Origin: Amycolatopsis saalfeldensis
Lineage (GTDB): Bacteria; Actinomycetota; Actinomycetes; Mycobacteriales; Pseudonocardiaceae
DNA: 64,000 nt
Direction: 5' to 3'
NCBI RefSeq assembly: GCF_900110575.1
Contig: NZ_FOEF01000012.1
Coordinates: 223,469-287,468, forward strand
Positions 16,471 through 25,391 of this stretch are shown piece by piece; the first letter of the stretch is position 1; every line of letters begins with the position of its first letter. The notes beneath the pieces were generated by a model. That model was not told the DNA's origin, did no database searches, and was given only the letters and a program-made list of their open reading frames with translations. A program made the position numbers and the translations under genes.

Positions 16471-17162
16471 CCCCGGTACTCGCAATCCGCCGGGCCGGCA
16501 AGGAATACCCGGGCGGCGTGCACGCCCTGACCGACGTGTCGCTCGCCATCGAGCCCGGTGAGCTGCTGGCCATCGTCGGCCCCTCCGGCTCCGGCAAGTC
16601 CACATTGCTCAATCTGATGGGCACCTTGGACCGGCCGACCAGCGGCTCGATCGAGATCGCCGGGCAGGACGTCACCGCGCTGCCCGACCGGGCGCTGTCG
16701 GCCTTGCGCGCCACGGAGATCGGCTTCGTGTTCCAGCACTTCCACCTCGCCGACGGGCTGACGGCCACCGAGAACGTCGCCACCGGCCTGCTGTACGCGG
16801 GCGTGCCGCGGCGCAAGCGGCGGCCGCTGGCCGACGCGGCCCTCGACCGGGTCGGGCTGGCCCACCGCCGCGCCCATCGGCCGCATCAGCTCTCCGGCGG
16901 GGAGAAGCAGCGCGTGGCCATCGCCAGGGCGCTGGTCAACGCCCCGTCGCTGGTGCTGGCCGACGAGCCGACCGGGGCCTTGGACACCGGCACCAGCGCC
17001 GCGGTCCTCGACCTGCTGCGCGACCTGCACGACGGCGGCGCCACCATCGCCGTGATCACCCACGACCGCAGCATCGCGGCCGCCATGCCGCGCCGCGTGG
17101 AGATCCTCGACGGCCGGATCCGGTCCGACACGAACCGGCTCGCGGGGGTGGTGCCCGCATGA
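16467..17162 (+). CDS. ABC transporter ATP-binding protein (MacB/LolD type)
   Basis: A 231-aa ATPase of the FtsE/LolD/MacB class: Walker A GPSGSGKST, Q-loop FVFQHFHL, signature LSGGEKQRVAIARAL, Walker B LVLADEPTGAL and the switch His in VITHD. It powers the FtsX-type permease encoded immediately downstream (ATGA overlap at 17159-17162) together with the adaptor upstream. Confidence 0.93.
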   Translation: MTPVLAIRRAGKEYPGGVHALTDVSLAIEPGELLAIVGPSGSGKSTLLNLMGTLDRPTSGSIEIAGQDVTALPDRALSALRATEIGFVFQHFHLADGLTATENVATGLLYAGVPRRKRRPLADAALDRVGLAHRRAHRPHQLSGGEKQRVAIARALVNAPSLVLADEPTGALDTGTSAAVLDLLRDLHDGGATIAVITHDRSIAAAMPRRVEILDGRIRSDTNRLAGVVPA

Positions 17163-18361
17163 GGCGATCCGCGGTCCGCCTCGGTCCCGGCGACATCGCG
17201 CGGCTGGGCCTGCTCGGTCCCCGGACCCGCCCGTTGCGCGCCGCGCTGTCCTCGCTGGGCATTTCGATCGGGATCGCCACGATGATCGTGGTCATCGGCA
17301 TCTCGAGCTCCGGGCAGCAGGCCCTGCACGACCAGCTTTCCGCGCTGGGCACCAATCTGCTGCGGGCGGAGGCCCAGATCGACGGCGACGGCCGGACGCT
17401 GCCGCCGGTGCCGGCCGTGGCGGCGAAGATGACCGCGCGGATACCGCCCGTGCGGATGGCGGGCCAGGTCGCCAACACCCATGCCGAGGTCCGCCGCTCA
17501 CCGGCCATCCCGGCCGCCGAGGGCTCCGGGCTGACCGTGCTGGCCGCGGGGAACGACCTGCTGCCGGTCGTCGGCGCGCACGTCGCGTCCGGCACCTTTC
17601 TCGGCCCGGCCAACGCCGCGTTCCCGACCGTCGTGCTCGGCGCGGTCGCCGCGACCCGGCTCGGGATCACCTCGCTCGAGCCGGGCGGGCGGCAACCCGA
17701 GGTGTGGCTCGGCGACCGCGCGTTCACCGTGGTCGGCGTGCTCGCCCCCAGCCCGCTCGTCCCGGAGATCGAACGATCCGTGCTCGTCGGCTGGCCCGCG
17801 GCGATCAGCTACCTGAAGTTCGACGACCACCCCACCGTGGTGTACGCGCGGGTGGACGAAGCCCAGATCGACGCCGTCCGCGGTGTGCTCGCGCAGACCG
17901 TGTTCCCGCTCAACCCCGGCAAGATCCTCGTCAGCCGGCCTTCGGATGCCTTGAAGGCCAAGCAGCTCTCCGACACGGCCTTCTCCGGCCTGCTGCTCGG
18001 ACTGGCCGCGGTGGCGTTGCTGGTCGGCGCCGTCGGAGTGGCGAACACGATGATCATCTCGGTGCTGGAGCGCACCCGCGAGATCGGGCTGCGGCGGGCG
18101 CTGGGCGCGACCCGGCGGCACGTCCGCGGCCAGTTCCTCGCCGAATCCGTCGCGCTGTGCCTGCTGGGCGGGCTCGCCGGCAGCGCCGTCGGCCTGCTGG
18201 TCACAGTGGACTACGCGGTGTCTCGTGGCTGGCCCGCCGTTGTTCCCGTCGCCGGGGTCGCGGGCGGCGTGGGCGCCGCGCTGATCGTGGGCGTGCTCGC
18301 CGGGATCCACCCGGCGGTACGGGCTTCCCGGCTCCCGCCGAGCGAAGCACTGGCCACGTGA
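17159..18361 (+). CDS. ABC transporter permease, FtsX/MacB type
   Basis: A 400-aa permease. A first helix at about 36-56 (LSSLGISIGIATMIVVIGIS) is followed by a MacB-type extracytoplasmic domain, then three C-terminal helices in the FtsX domain (about 277-400) with the conserved EIGLRRALGATRRHVRGQFLAES stretch. With the ATPase and adaptor it forms a MacAB-like mechanotransmission exporter, probably for a peptide, antibiotic or lipid. It is the last gene of the operon starting at 12310; the LacI gene follows after 110 bp. Confidence 0.92.
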   Translation: MRRSAVRLGPGDIARLGLLGPRTRPLRAALSSLGISIGIATMIVVIGISSSGQQALHDQLSALGTNLLRAEAQIDGDGRTLPPVPAVAAKMTARIPPVRMAGQVANTHAEVRRSPAIPAAEGSGLTVLAAGNDLLPVVGAHVASGTFLGPANAAFPTVVLGAVAATRLGITSLEPGGRQPEVWLGDRAFTVVGVLAPSPLVPEIERSVLVGWPAAISYLKFDDHPTVVYARVDEAQIDAVRGVLAQTVFPLNPGKILVSRPSDALKAKQLSDTAFSGLLLGLAAVALLVGAVGVANTMIISVLERTREIGLRRALGATRRHVRGQFLAESVALCLLGGLAGSAVGLLVTVDYAVSRGWPAVVPVAGVAGGVGAALIVGVLAGIHPAVRASRLPPSEALAT

Positions 18362-18439
18362 TCCCCCTGGCGCGTCCGTGAACGGCTTGGCGCCCCCGCG
18401 TGGGATGCCCGTGCCGTGCCGCCGGTGTGCGAAACTGGC

Positions 18440-18451
18440 GGAATCGGTTCC
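18440..18451. promoter_or_regulatory. LacI-type operator in the lacI promoter
   Basis: GGAATCGGTTCC, a near-perfect dyad, lies 20 bp before the LacI start codon and just after GAAACT (18431-18436), a possible -10. The same 12-mer occurs before the GntP gene, which points to autorepression. Confidence 0.65.
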
Positions 18452-18471
18452 GGGCACCAGGGGGTCAGCAC

Positions 18472-19452
18472 ATGCGGCGTGTCTCGCTCGCAGATGTCGC
18501 GAAGGCGGCGGGGGTGGCGAAAGCGACCGCGTCGCGGGCATTGGCGGCCGAGCAGCACGACGTCGGCGCGGCGACCCGGGCGAGGATCCAGGAGGTCGCC
18601 GCGGACCTGGGCTACCGGCCGAACCGGGCCGCCCAGAGCCTGCGCACCGGACGGCGGCAGCTGCTGGGCGCGGTCGTCCCGGCCGGCGCGACCGGCTGGG
18701 AGCCGATCCTGCGGGGCGCGGCCGAGCAGGCCCGGAAACGGGGCTATCACCTGGTTCTGCACACCGTCGGCACCGGTTTCGACGGCCGGCGGCTGGCCGA
18801 GGACCTGACCGGGCTGACCATCGACGGGGTACTCCTGATCAGCCTGGAACGCCCGGTGCCCGCCCCCTCGCACGAGGACGGCCACCCGCTGCCCACCGTC
18901 CTGGTCGACGAAGAGCTGACCCACGCCGACGGCACCATCGTGCGCACCGCGCTGTGGACCGCCGGCCGCACCGCCGCCCGCCGGCTGCTGGACGAAGGGC
19001 GGACGGCACTGGCCGTCCTGGTCCCGCCCGGGCCCACGGCGAGCACGGCGGCGCTGGCGCAGGGATTCCGCGACACCTGCGCGGAGGCGGGCCACCCGGT
19101 CCCGGACGAGCGGGTACGGAGCCTCGATCCGGCGGAAACCGTTGACCTGCGGTCGTTCCTGCGCCCCGTCGACGGCCTGTTCGCCGGCAGCGGCCCGCTG
19201 GCCGTGACCGCGTTGCGGGCGCTGCGCCGGATGGACGTCGCCGTCCCGCGGGCCGCGTCGGTGATCGCTTACGGCGACAGCGACCTGCTCCGCCACGCCG
19301 AGCCCCCGGTCACGGTCCTGCGGCTGCCCCACGAGCTCCTCGGCGCCCGGGCCGTCGACGTCCTCGTCGACACGATCGAACAGGTCATCGCGCCGCCGGT
19401 GATGGTCGAGCTGGCCGCCGAGCTGGTCGTCCGGGGTTCGTCCGCGCCGTAA
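18472..19452 (+). CDS. LacI family transcriptional regulator
   Basis: A 326-aa repressor: N-terminal LacI helix-turn-helix (residues 4-25, SLADVAKAAGVAKATASRAL), hinge helix (RPNRAAQSLRTGRR) and a periplasmic-binding-protein-like sensor domain. ATG 18472 is chosen because it places the HTH at the N-terminus as in all LacI proteins. Matching operators lie before this gene and before the GntP permease, so it probably represses both until a sugar acid or related ligand binds. Confidence 0.92.
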   Translation: MRRVSLADVAKAAGVAKATASRALAAEQHDVGAATRARIQEVAADLGYRPNRAAQSLRTGRRQLLGAVVPAGATGWEPILRGAAEQARKRGYHLVLHTVGTGFDGRRLAEDLTGLTIDGVLLISLERPVPAPSHEDGHPLPTVLVDEELTHADGTIVRTALWTAGRTAARRLLDEGRTALAVLVPPGPTASTAALAQGFRDTCAEAGHPVPDERVRSLDPAETVDLRSFLRPVDGLFAGSGPLAVTALRALRRMDVAVPRAASVIAYGDSDLLRHAEPPVTVLRLPHELLGARAVDVLVDTIEQVIAPPVMVELAAELVVRGSSAP

Positions 19453-19476
19453 CGCGCCGCCGGCCCACGGGCGGAC

Positions 19477-19505
19477 TTGACCGGGTGCGGCTCGGGTGCC
19501 AGACT
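19477..19505 (+). promoter_or_regulatory. candidate promoter of the GntP-type permease
   Basis: TTGACC at 19477-19482, a 17-bp spacer and CAGACT at 19500-19505. The LacI-type operator begins at the very next base, so bound repressor would cover the transcription start. Confidence 0.6.
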
Positions 19506-19531
19506 CCGGAACCGGTTCCGGAATCGGTTCC
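19506..19531. promoter_or_regulatory. tandem overlapping LacI-type operators
   Basis: CCGGAACCGGTTCCGG (19506-19521) is a perfect 16-bp palindrome, and a second dyad, GGAATCGGTTCC (19520-19531), overlaps its end. The second is identical to the site before the lacI gene. Confidence 0.75.
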
Positions 19532-19591
19532 AGCGAGCGGCGCTGCTCTTTTCCCGACAGCCGCCGTGGTCGAGAAGCGGAGGCTTTCGCG

Positions 19592-21034
19592 GTGGGCGAG
19601 CGCACGTGGTTCCTGTTGGCGATCCTGGTGGTGGCCATCGGGCTGCTGGTGACGTTGATCAACTCCCGGTTGCGGCTGCACCCCTTCGTCGCGCTGCTGG
19701 TGGTGTCGCTGGCCGCGGGCCTGGCCGCCGGGGAGCCCGCGGGCCAGGTCGCCAAGTCGATGGAGACCGGGGCGGGCGACATCCTCGGCAACGTCGGCGT
19801 CACGCTGGCGCTGGGCACGATGCTCGGCCGCCTGCTCGCCGATTCCGGGGCCACCGACCGGATCGCGGCCACGGTGGTGGCCCGCTCGACGCCGCGGACG
19901 CTGCCGTGGCTGATGGCGCTGGCCGCGTTCATCATCGGGATCCCGATGTTCTTCGAGGTCGGCCTGATCGTGCTGCTGCCGCTCGTGTTCAGCGTCGCCG
20001 AGCGGCTCCGGCTGAGCGGTGCCGCCAAGACCTCGTCCTACACCCTGCTCGCGACGCCGACCATCGCCGCGCTGGCCACCCTGCACGGCATGGTGCCGCC
20101 GCATCCCGGCCCGCTGATCGCGGTGTCCGGGCTGCACGCCGACCTCGGCAAGACCATCCTGGTCGGCCTGGTCTGCGCCGTGCCGACGGTGATCCTCGCC
20201 GGCCCCGTCTTCGGCCGCTGGCTCTCGGCCCGGCTGAGCATCGAGCCGGACCGGGCACTGGTGGACCAGTTCACCCACCGCGGTGCCATCGACGAGCGCG
20301 ACGGCGGACGCGACCTGGCCGGGGCCGGCGTGCCCGCGCGGGAAGCCGGCACCGGCACCCGCCGCCGGGCGGTGCCGACGCGGACCGCGGTCGCGGCCAT
20401 CCTGGTGCCGGTCGCCCTGATGCTCCTGCGGACGCTGGCCGAGATCGTCCTGCCGAACGGCAACGGGTTCCGCTCCGCCGCGGTGCTGCTCGGCGAACCC
20501 GTCATCGCCATGCTGGCCGGCTTCCTGTTCGCACTCTTCGCGCTCGCCCTGCTGCGCGGCCGCGACGGCGAGTCCGTCCGGCGGTCCCTCGCCGACAGCC
20601 TGAAGCCGGTCGTCGGCATCCTGCTCATCATCGGCGGCGGCGGCGCGTTCAACGAGGTGCTGCAGGACTCGGGCATCAGCGACGCGGTCGGCTCCGCGGC
20701 CGCCGGGCTCAGCATCAGCGTGCTGGTGCTCGGCTGGCTGCTGGCGCTGCTGCTCTCGGCCTCCACCGGCTCGGCGACGGTCGGGATCGTGTCCTCGACC
20801 GGCATCGTCGCGCCCCTCCTGCCCCACGGCGGCAGCTGGTACACCTCGATGGTCGTGGTCGCCATCGGCGCCGGCTCGATCGGGCTGAACTACGTCAACC
20901 ACGCGGGTTTCTGGCTGGTGAAGGAATCCTTCGGCATGTCGATGAGCCAGGCGACGAAGCTCCACACCACCGTGCAGACGCTGGTCAGCGTCCTGGGGCT
21001 GCTCATGCTCCTGGTGCTCAACCTGTTCGTCTGA
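19592..21034 (+). CDS. GntP family gluconate/sugar-acid permease
   Basis: About 480 aa, nearly all hydrophobic with 12 or more helices. Family landmarks include GNVGVTLALGTMLGRLLADSG, IGIPMFFEVGLIVLLPLVF, HGMVPPHPGP and ASTGSATVGIVSSTG, all typical of GntP (gluconate, idonate or related 2-keto acid:H+ symport). GTG 19592 is chosen: a GCGGAGG site lies 8 nt upstream and the first helix starts at once; the open frame further 5' contains the operator. It is controlled by the adjacent LacI gene. No gluconate kinase is nearby, so the exact substrate is open. Confidence 0.9.
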   Translation: MGERTWFLLAILVVAIGLLVTLINSRLRLHPFVALLVVSLAAGLAAGEPAGQVAKSMETGAGDILGNVGVTLALGTMLGRLLADSGATDRIAATVVARSTPRTLPWLMALAAFIIGIPMFFEVGLIVLLPLVFSVAERLRLSGAAKTSSYTLLATPTIAALATLHGMVPPHPGPLIAVSGLHADLGKTILVGLVCAVPTVILAGPVFGRWLSARLSIEPDRALVDQFTHRGAIDERDGGRDLAGAGVPAREAGTGTRRRAVPTRTAVAAILVPVALMLLRTLAEIVLPNGNGFRSAAVLLGEPVIAMLAGFLFALFALALLRGRDGESVRRSLADSLKPVVGILLIIGGGGAFNEVLQDSGISDAVGSAAAGLSISVLVLGWLLALLLSASTGSATVGIVSSTGIVAPLLPHGGSWYTSMVVVAIGAGSIGLNYVNHAGFWLVKESFGMSMSQATKLHTTVQTLVSVLGLLMLLVLNLFV

Positions 21035-21072
21035 CAGCTTCCGCGGCGCTCATGCGTCCGCCGGGAAGGCGT

Positions 21073-21104
21073 GGTTCCGGCCCAGTACGAAAGCACCCGG
21101 AACC
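21073..21104. terminator. possible bidirectional hairpin between convergent genes
   Basis: GGTTCCGG (21073-21080) and CCGGAACC (21097-21104) form an 8-bp stem with a 16-nt loop between the ends of the GntP and carboxylesterase genes. There is no U tract. The arms are also the two half-sites of the LacI operator in reversed order, so a regulatory role is an alternative. Confidence 0.35.
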
Positions 21105-21136
21105 TGTTCGCCGACCGGGGGGCCGAAGCTGTCGGT

Positions 21137-22609
21137 CTACCACGCCGAGCCCGGTTCCCCGCTGAGCCGGGACGCGGTGAAGACCTCCGCAACGGGCCGC
21201 CGCGGGTCGTAGGCGGACCAGCCCGGGTCGCCGGTCCGGGCGAACGCGATCCAGGCGGCGTGCATCCGCGCCGCGAGGCCGGGCGGGGCGGGATCGGGGC
21301 CGAGCAGGCCCGTTTCCCCGTGCAGCCAAGGCTTTTCGGCGAGGTCGAAGACAAACGGCAGCTCCACGGTGTGGGCCGCGCCGAGCCGTCCGCCCAGTGC
21401 CGTCGACCGGTAGCCGAACGAGTAGACGTGCGTGTGGCCGTCCGAGATGCGCGCATGGGCCCGCGCCAGGCGCGCCGTGCCGGCCCCGAACAGCGCCTTC
21501 CCGAGTACCGCGGAACGCAGTTCGCCCGGTGACGCGCCGGGCCGGGCCGAGCGGTGCGTGGCGACTTCGGCCTCCGGGTCCGCGGCTGCCCGGGCGGCGA
21601 CGGCCAGCACGTCCGCCTCCGTCGAGGACTCCAGATTTCCTTGCGGCACCAGGTAAAGGTGGCCTTCCTCGGTGGTGGTGCCGAGCAGCAGGCCGACGTC
21701 GGCGGCCGGGCCGGCGGCGAGGCCGTCGGCGGGCTGGACCGGGAGGACCAGGCTGAACGGGCTCAATCCGGCGAGCGGGTCGGTCGCGGTCTCGGTGCGC
21801 AGGTCGAGGCCCGCCAGTGCGGGCAGGATCGCCAGGAAGCGCTCGTCCGGGATCGGCGCGAACGCCTCGGCGACCGGTTCGACGCCCAGCGCGGCGGCGG
21901 CCGCGAGGGTGACGCGGCGCGCCTGCTCCGGGGTGAACGCGCCGGTGCCGCTGCCGCTCTGGACGATCGCCCGCCGGAACAGGCCGTTGGCCTCCGGTGT
22001 CGCGAGCAGCGCGCCGGTGAGCGTGGCGCCCGCGGACTGGCCGAAGACCGTCACGTTGCCCGGGTCGCCGCCGAACGCCGCGATCGTGTCGCGCACCCAG
22101 CCGAGCGCGGCGAGCACGTCGAGCAGCCCGCGGTTGGGCGGGGCGCCCGGCAGGTCGAGGAATCCGGGGATGCCGACGCGGTAGTTCACCGTCACGAGGA
22201 CCACACCGTCGCGGGCGAACGCGCTGCCGTCGTAGAGCGCGGCGCGCGTCGAACCGGTGACGAACCCGCCGCCGTGCACGAAAACCATGACCGGACGCCG
22301 GTTTCCGTCGGCGGCCGGCGTGCGGACGTCGACGGTCAGGTACTCCTCGCCCCGCACCCAGCCCGGCCCGAAGTACGGCGTCATGTCCAACCGGCCGAAG
22401 TCGCGGGCCGGCTGGGGCGCCGTCGGCGAGGGCGCCGTGCCGTCGCGGACCCCGGCCCAGCCCGGGTGCGGCGCGGGCGGAGCGAACCGTCCGGCGCCGG
22501 CCGGGGCCGCCGCGTACGGGATGGCGCGGTAGAACTCGCCGGACTCGTCACGGCCGCCGCGCACGGCGCCCGCCGGGGTCTCGACGACCGGATTTGCTTG
22601 CTGGGTCAC
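21137..22609 (-). CDS. type B carboxylesterase
   Basis: About 490 aa of the carboxylesterase/para-nitrobenzyl esterase family. The oxyanion motif is HGGGF (112-116), the nucleophile elbow GQSAGA (Ser192), and the late His is in a GGRLGAAHTVELPFVF segment. GTG 22609 is chosen for AAAGGAGG 8 nt upstream; the longer open frame runs through the neighbouring gene. It lies 23 bp downstream of the metallo-beta-lactamase-fold gene and is probably co-transcribed with it, opposite an XRE regulator. It should hydrolyse small esters in the cytoplasm; no signal peptide is seen. Confidence 0.9.
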   Translation of the reverse strand: MTQQANPVVETPAGAVRGGRDESGEFYRAIPYAAAPAGAGRFAPPAPHPGWAGVRDGTAPSPTAPQPARDFGRLDMTPYFGPGWVRGEEYLTVDVRTPAADGNRRPVMVFVHGGGFVTGSTRAALYDGSAFARDGVVLVTVNYRVGIPGFLDLPGAPPNRGLLDVLAALGWVRDTIAAFGGDPGNVTVFGQSAGATLTGALLATPEANGLFRRAIVQSGSGTGAFTPEQARRVTLAAAAALGVEPVAEAFAPIPDERFLAILPALAGLDLRTETATDPLAGLSPFSLVLPVQPADGLAAGPAADVGLLLGTTTEEGHLYLVPQGNLESSTEADVLAVAARAAADPEAEVATHRSARPGASPGELRSAVLGKALFGAGTARLARAHARISDGHTHVYSFGYRSTALGGRLGAAHTVELPFVFDLAEKPWLHGETGLLGPDPAPPGLAARMHAAWIAFARTGDPGWSAYDPRRPVAEVFTASRLSGEPGSAW

Positions 22610-22632
22610 GGGAAACGCCTCCTTTCCGGGAA

Positions 22633-23538
22633 TCACGCGATGCGGGACAGGCCCGCCCACTCCTTGATCACGAACTTCGACCCGTCCCGCTCGACCTGCG
22701 CGGCCCCCTGCCCGCCGAAGTGCGCGGGGAAGACGAGCGCGCGGTTCTCGGCGGCCTGGCCGAGCAGCTTGTGCCGGGTGGCCCGCGCCTCGGCCGGGTC
22801 CTCGCAGAAGCACGAGTTGGTCCCCGGCTCCACGATCTGCAGCGGGCTGTGCACCAGGTCGCCGACGAACAGCGCCCGGTCGCCGCCGGACTCCAGCGTG
22901 AGCACCGACGAGCCGGGGGTGTGCCCGGGCGCAAGGTCGAGGCGGAGGTTCTTGTCGATCCGGTACGACCCCTCCCACCGATGCGCCAGCCCCGCCTGCT
23001 GGACCGGCGTGACGCTGTCCTCGAAGACGTTCTGGTTGCCGCGGCCGAAGACGGTCTCGTACTCGTTGGCCGGGTCCCAGAACTCGAAGTCCTGCCGGGT
23101 CATCAGGTACGTCGCGTTCGGGAAGGTCGGCACCCAGGCGCGGCCGTCGAGCCGGGTGTTCCAGCCGACGTGGTCGATGTGCAGGTGGGTGTTGACCACG
23201 ACGTCGACGTCCTCGGGCCGGACCCCGGCGGCGGCGAGATTGTCGAGGTACGCGGTGTCCAGGCGGCTCCACACCGGCGCGTACGGGCGCTCCTTGTGAT
23301 TGCCGACGCCGGTGTCGACCAGGATCGTGCGCCCCTCGCTGCGCAGCAGCCAGGACTGCAGCGCCGACTGGCACTGGCCGGTCTCCGGGTCCCAGAAGTC
23401 CGGCGCCAGCAGGCCGCGGTGCTCGGCGGGCGAGCCTTCGGGGTGATCGGGGAAGAACTGGCCCGGGGTCATCTCGACCGAGCCGTAGAACTCCTTGATC
23501 CGGGTGACCGTGACGTCTCCCAGGGTGAGCTGCTCCAT
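22633..23538 (-). CDS. metallo-beta-lactamase-fold hydrolase
   Basis: A 301-aa protein with the metal motif HLHIDH (His118, His120, Asp122, His123), APGHTPGS further on, and late VGDLVHSP and FPAHFG, giving the full set of dinuclear metal ligands. The family includes lactonases and other hydrolases; relatives with NTHLHIDHVGWNT are often annotated only as MBL-fold. The start is ATG 23538. It is divergent from the XRE regulator (129 bp) and upstream of the carboxylesterase, suggesting a small ester or lactone degradation operon. Substrate unproven. Confidence 0.87.
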   Translation of the reverse strand: MEQLTLGDVTVTRIKEFYGSVEMTPGQFFPDHPEGSPAEHRGLLAPDFWDPETGQCQSALQSWLLRSEGRTILVDTGVGNHKERPYAPVWSRLDTAYLDNLAAAGVRPEDVDVVVNTHLHIDHVGWNTRLDGRAWVPTFPNATYLMTRQDFEFWDPANEYETVFGRGNQNVFEDSVTPVQQAGLAHRWEGSYRIDKNLRLDLAPGHTPGSSVLTLESGGDRALFVGDLVHSPLQIVEPGTNSCFCEDPAEARATRHKLLGQAAENRALVFPAHFGGQGAAQVERDGSKFVIKEWAGLSRIA

Positions 23539-23667
23539 GTGGTCCCGTCCTCGAGTTCGGTGGATGACCCCGAGCCTGGACACGCCGGCGGGCGCGAGCC
23601 ACTCCCGCGTTGTCCTACCCCGCGCAGGGTGTGGCTCGGGCCCGGCGGCGCCACGGATACTGGGGTC

Positions 23668-24552
23668 ATGGACGGACCTGGCCCCCTCGGCGACTTCCTG
23701 CAAGCCCGGCGGGCGCGGCTGCGGCCGGAGGACGTCGGGCTGCGCGACCTCGGCCCGCGCCGGCGCGTCAGCGGCCTGCGGCGCGAGGAACTGGCGCAGT
23801 TGGCCGGGGTCAGCGTTTCGTACTACACGCGGCTGGAGCAGGGCCTGTCGCGCGGGGCGTCGGCCGAGGTGCTCGACGCGATCGCCCGCGCCCTGCGGCT
23901 CGACGGCCACGAGCGCGACCACCTCGACCGGCTCGCCGGCGCCTCCCGCCACACGCCCCGGGTGCGCCGTCCCCGGCCGGAAAGACTCGCCGACGAGACG
24001 CGGGACCTCCTGCGCGCCGTCGACGGCGTCCCGGCGCTGGTGCTCGGCCGGCGCACGGACGTGCTGGCCTGGAACGCCCTCGGGCACGCATTGCTGGCCG
24101 GCCACCTGGACTTCGCCGGCCCGGAAACCCCGGCGCGGCGCCCGAACATGAGCCGGCTGGTGTTCCTCGACCCGCACTGCCGCGAGCTGTACACGGACTG
24201 GAAGCGCAAGGCCCGCGCCGTGGTCGGCAATCTGCGCATCGCCGTCGGCAAGCACCCGGACGACCCGCTGCTCGCGGAGCTGATCGGCGAGCTGACGATG
24301 AAAAGCCCGGAGTTCGTCGCGCTGTGGGCGGACCACCGCGTGCTCCCCTGCGATGCCGCGTCCTACGAACTGCACCATCCCGTCGTCGGCGCGGTGACCG
24401 TGACCCAGCAGACGCTGGCGGTCGCCCGTTCACCGGAGCAGGCGCTGATCGTGTGCACGACGCCCGCCAGGTCGCCCTCCGAGGAAGCGCTCGCGCTGCT
24501 CCGGCACACGGGATTGCCGTCCGTGGCTCAGGCGGCAGCCGCCTTCGGGTAG
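23668..24552 (+). CDS. XRE-type regulator with MmyB-like ligand domain
   Basis: A 294-aa regulator: N-terminal helix-turn-helix (about 28-75, RRVSGLRREELAQLAGVSVSYYTRLEQG) and a C-terminal MmyB-like domain (PF17765, about 105-285) with ALVLGRRTDVLAWNALGHAL and HHPVVGAVTV. ATG 23668 follows GATACT (23656-23661) by 6 nt, so the mRNA may be leaderless. In this family the divergent gene, here the MBL-fold hydrolase, is usually the target. Its 3' end overlaps the convergent SDR gene by 25 bp. Confidence 0.9.
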   Translation: MDGPGPLGDFLQARRARLRPEDVGLRDLGPRRRVSGLRREELAQLAGVSVSYYTRLEQGLSRGASAEVLDAIARALRLDGHERDHLDRLAGASRHTPRVRRPRPERLADETRDLLRAVDGVPALVLGRRTDVLAWNALGHALLAGHLDFAGPETPARRPNMSRLVFLDPHCRELYTDWKRKARAVVGNLRIAVGKHPDDPLLAELIGELTMKSPEFVALWADHRVLPCDAASYELHHPVVGAVTVTQQTLAVARSPEQALIVCTTPARSPSEEALALLRHTGLPSVAQAAAAFG

Positions 24553-25391
24553 TGCGGCCGGAGGTTGGCGGCGAGGATCCGGTCGAGGAGCCGGTCCGGC
24601 AGCACGCGGGCGAGCCGGGTGAGGAGCGCGGCGTCGCGGCCGATGGTGTAGCGGGTGCGGGGCCGGCGGTCGGTGACCGCCCGCGCGATCACGAGGCCGG
24701 CCTTCTCGGCGGGCAGCCCGGTGCGGGCCATGGCGGCCGACTGCCCGATGATCGCCTGGACGAGCGGGCCGTAGCGGTCGTGCTGCCGGTCGGTCATGCC
24801 GCCGGCCAGCTCGGTGGCGGTCGCGATGCCGCGAGCCGACATCCGCGTGCTCACCCCGCCGGGCTGGACGACCACCACCCGCACGCCCAGCGGGCCGACC
24901 TCCCGGCGCAGGGAGTCGCTGACCGCTTCGAAGGCGAACTTCGTGCCGGCATAGGCCCCGTACGTGGCCATGGCGATCCGGCCGCCGACCGAGCTGATGT
25001 TGACCACCCGGCCCGAGGCGGCCAGCAGCGCGGGCATGAGCGCCTGGGTGACGGCGATGTGGCCGAAGAGGTTGACCTCGAACTGCCGCCGCCATTCGTC
25101 CAGCGGCAGCGTCTCCACCGGGGCGTTCACGGCGATGCCCGCGTTGTTCACCAGCGCCCGCAGCGGCCGGTGCGCGGGGTCGGCCTCGATGCGCTTGGCG
25201 AGCGCCTCGATCTCGCCGGGCCGGGTGATGTCCAGGATCACCGGCTCGAGGTTCGGGCCTCGAAGAGCGTCGCTTTCCCGGCGAACGCCCGCGAGGACGT
25301 GAAAGCCCCGGCCGGCCAGCTCACGGGCGGCGGCCGCACCCATCCCGGTGGAGGCTCCGGTCACGACGACCAGTTCAGTTGACGTTGTCAT
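24528..25391 (-). CDS. short-chain dehydrogenase/reductase
   Basis: A 287-aa classical SDR: cofactor motif TGASTGMG (11-18), NNAG (82-85), catalytic Ser133/134 and YAGTK (Tyr147, Lys151). It catalyses NAD(P)-dependent oxidation or reduction of an unknown alcohol or ketone. ATG 25391 sits about where transcription should begin from a TTGACA/TACGTT promoter, so translation is probably leaderless. A TGACNNNGTCA operator overlaps the start, fitting repression by the divergent TetR protein. The last 25 bp overlap the convergent XRE gene. Confidence 0.92.
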   Translation of the reverse strand: MTTSTELVVVTGASTGMGAAAARELAGRGFHVLAGVRRESDALRGPNLEPVILDITRPGEIEALAKRIEADPAHRPLRALVNNAGIAVNAPVETLPLDEWRRQFEVNLFGHIAVTQALMPALLAASGRVVNISSVGGRIAMATYGAYAGTKFAFEAVSDSLRREVGPLGVRVVVVQPGGVSTRMSARGIATATELAGGMTDRQHDRYGPLVQAIIGQSAAMARTGLPAEKAGLVIARAVTDRRPRTRYTIGRDAALLTRLARVLPDRLLDRILAANLRPHYPKAAAA

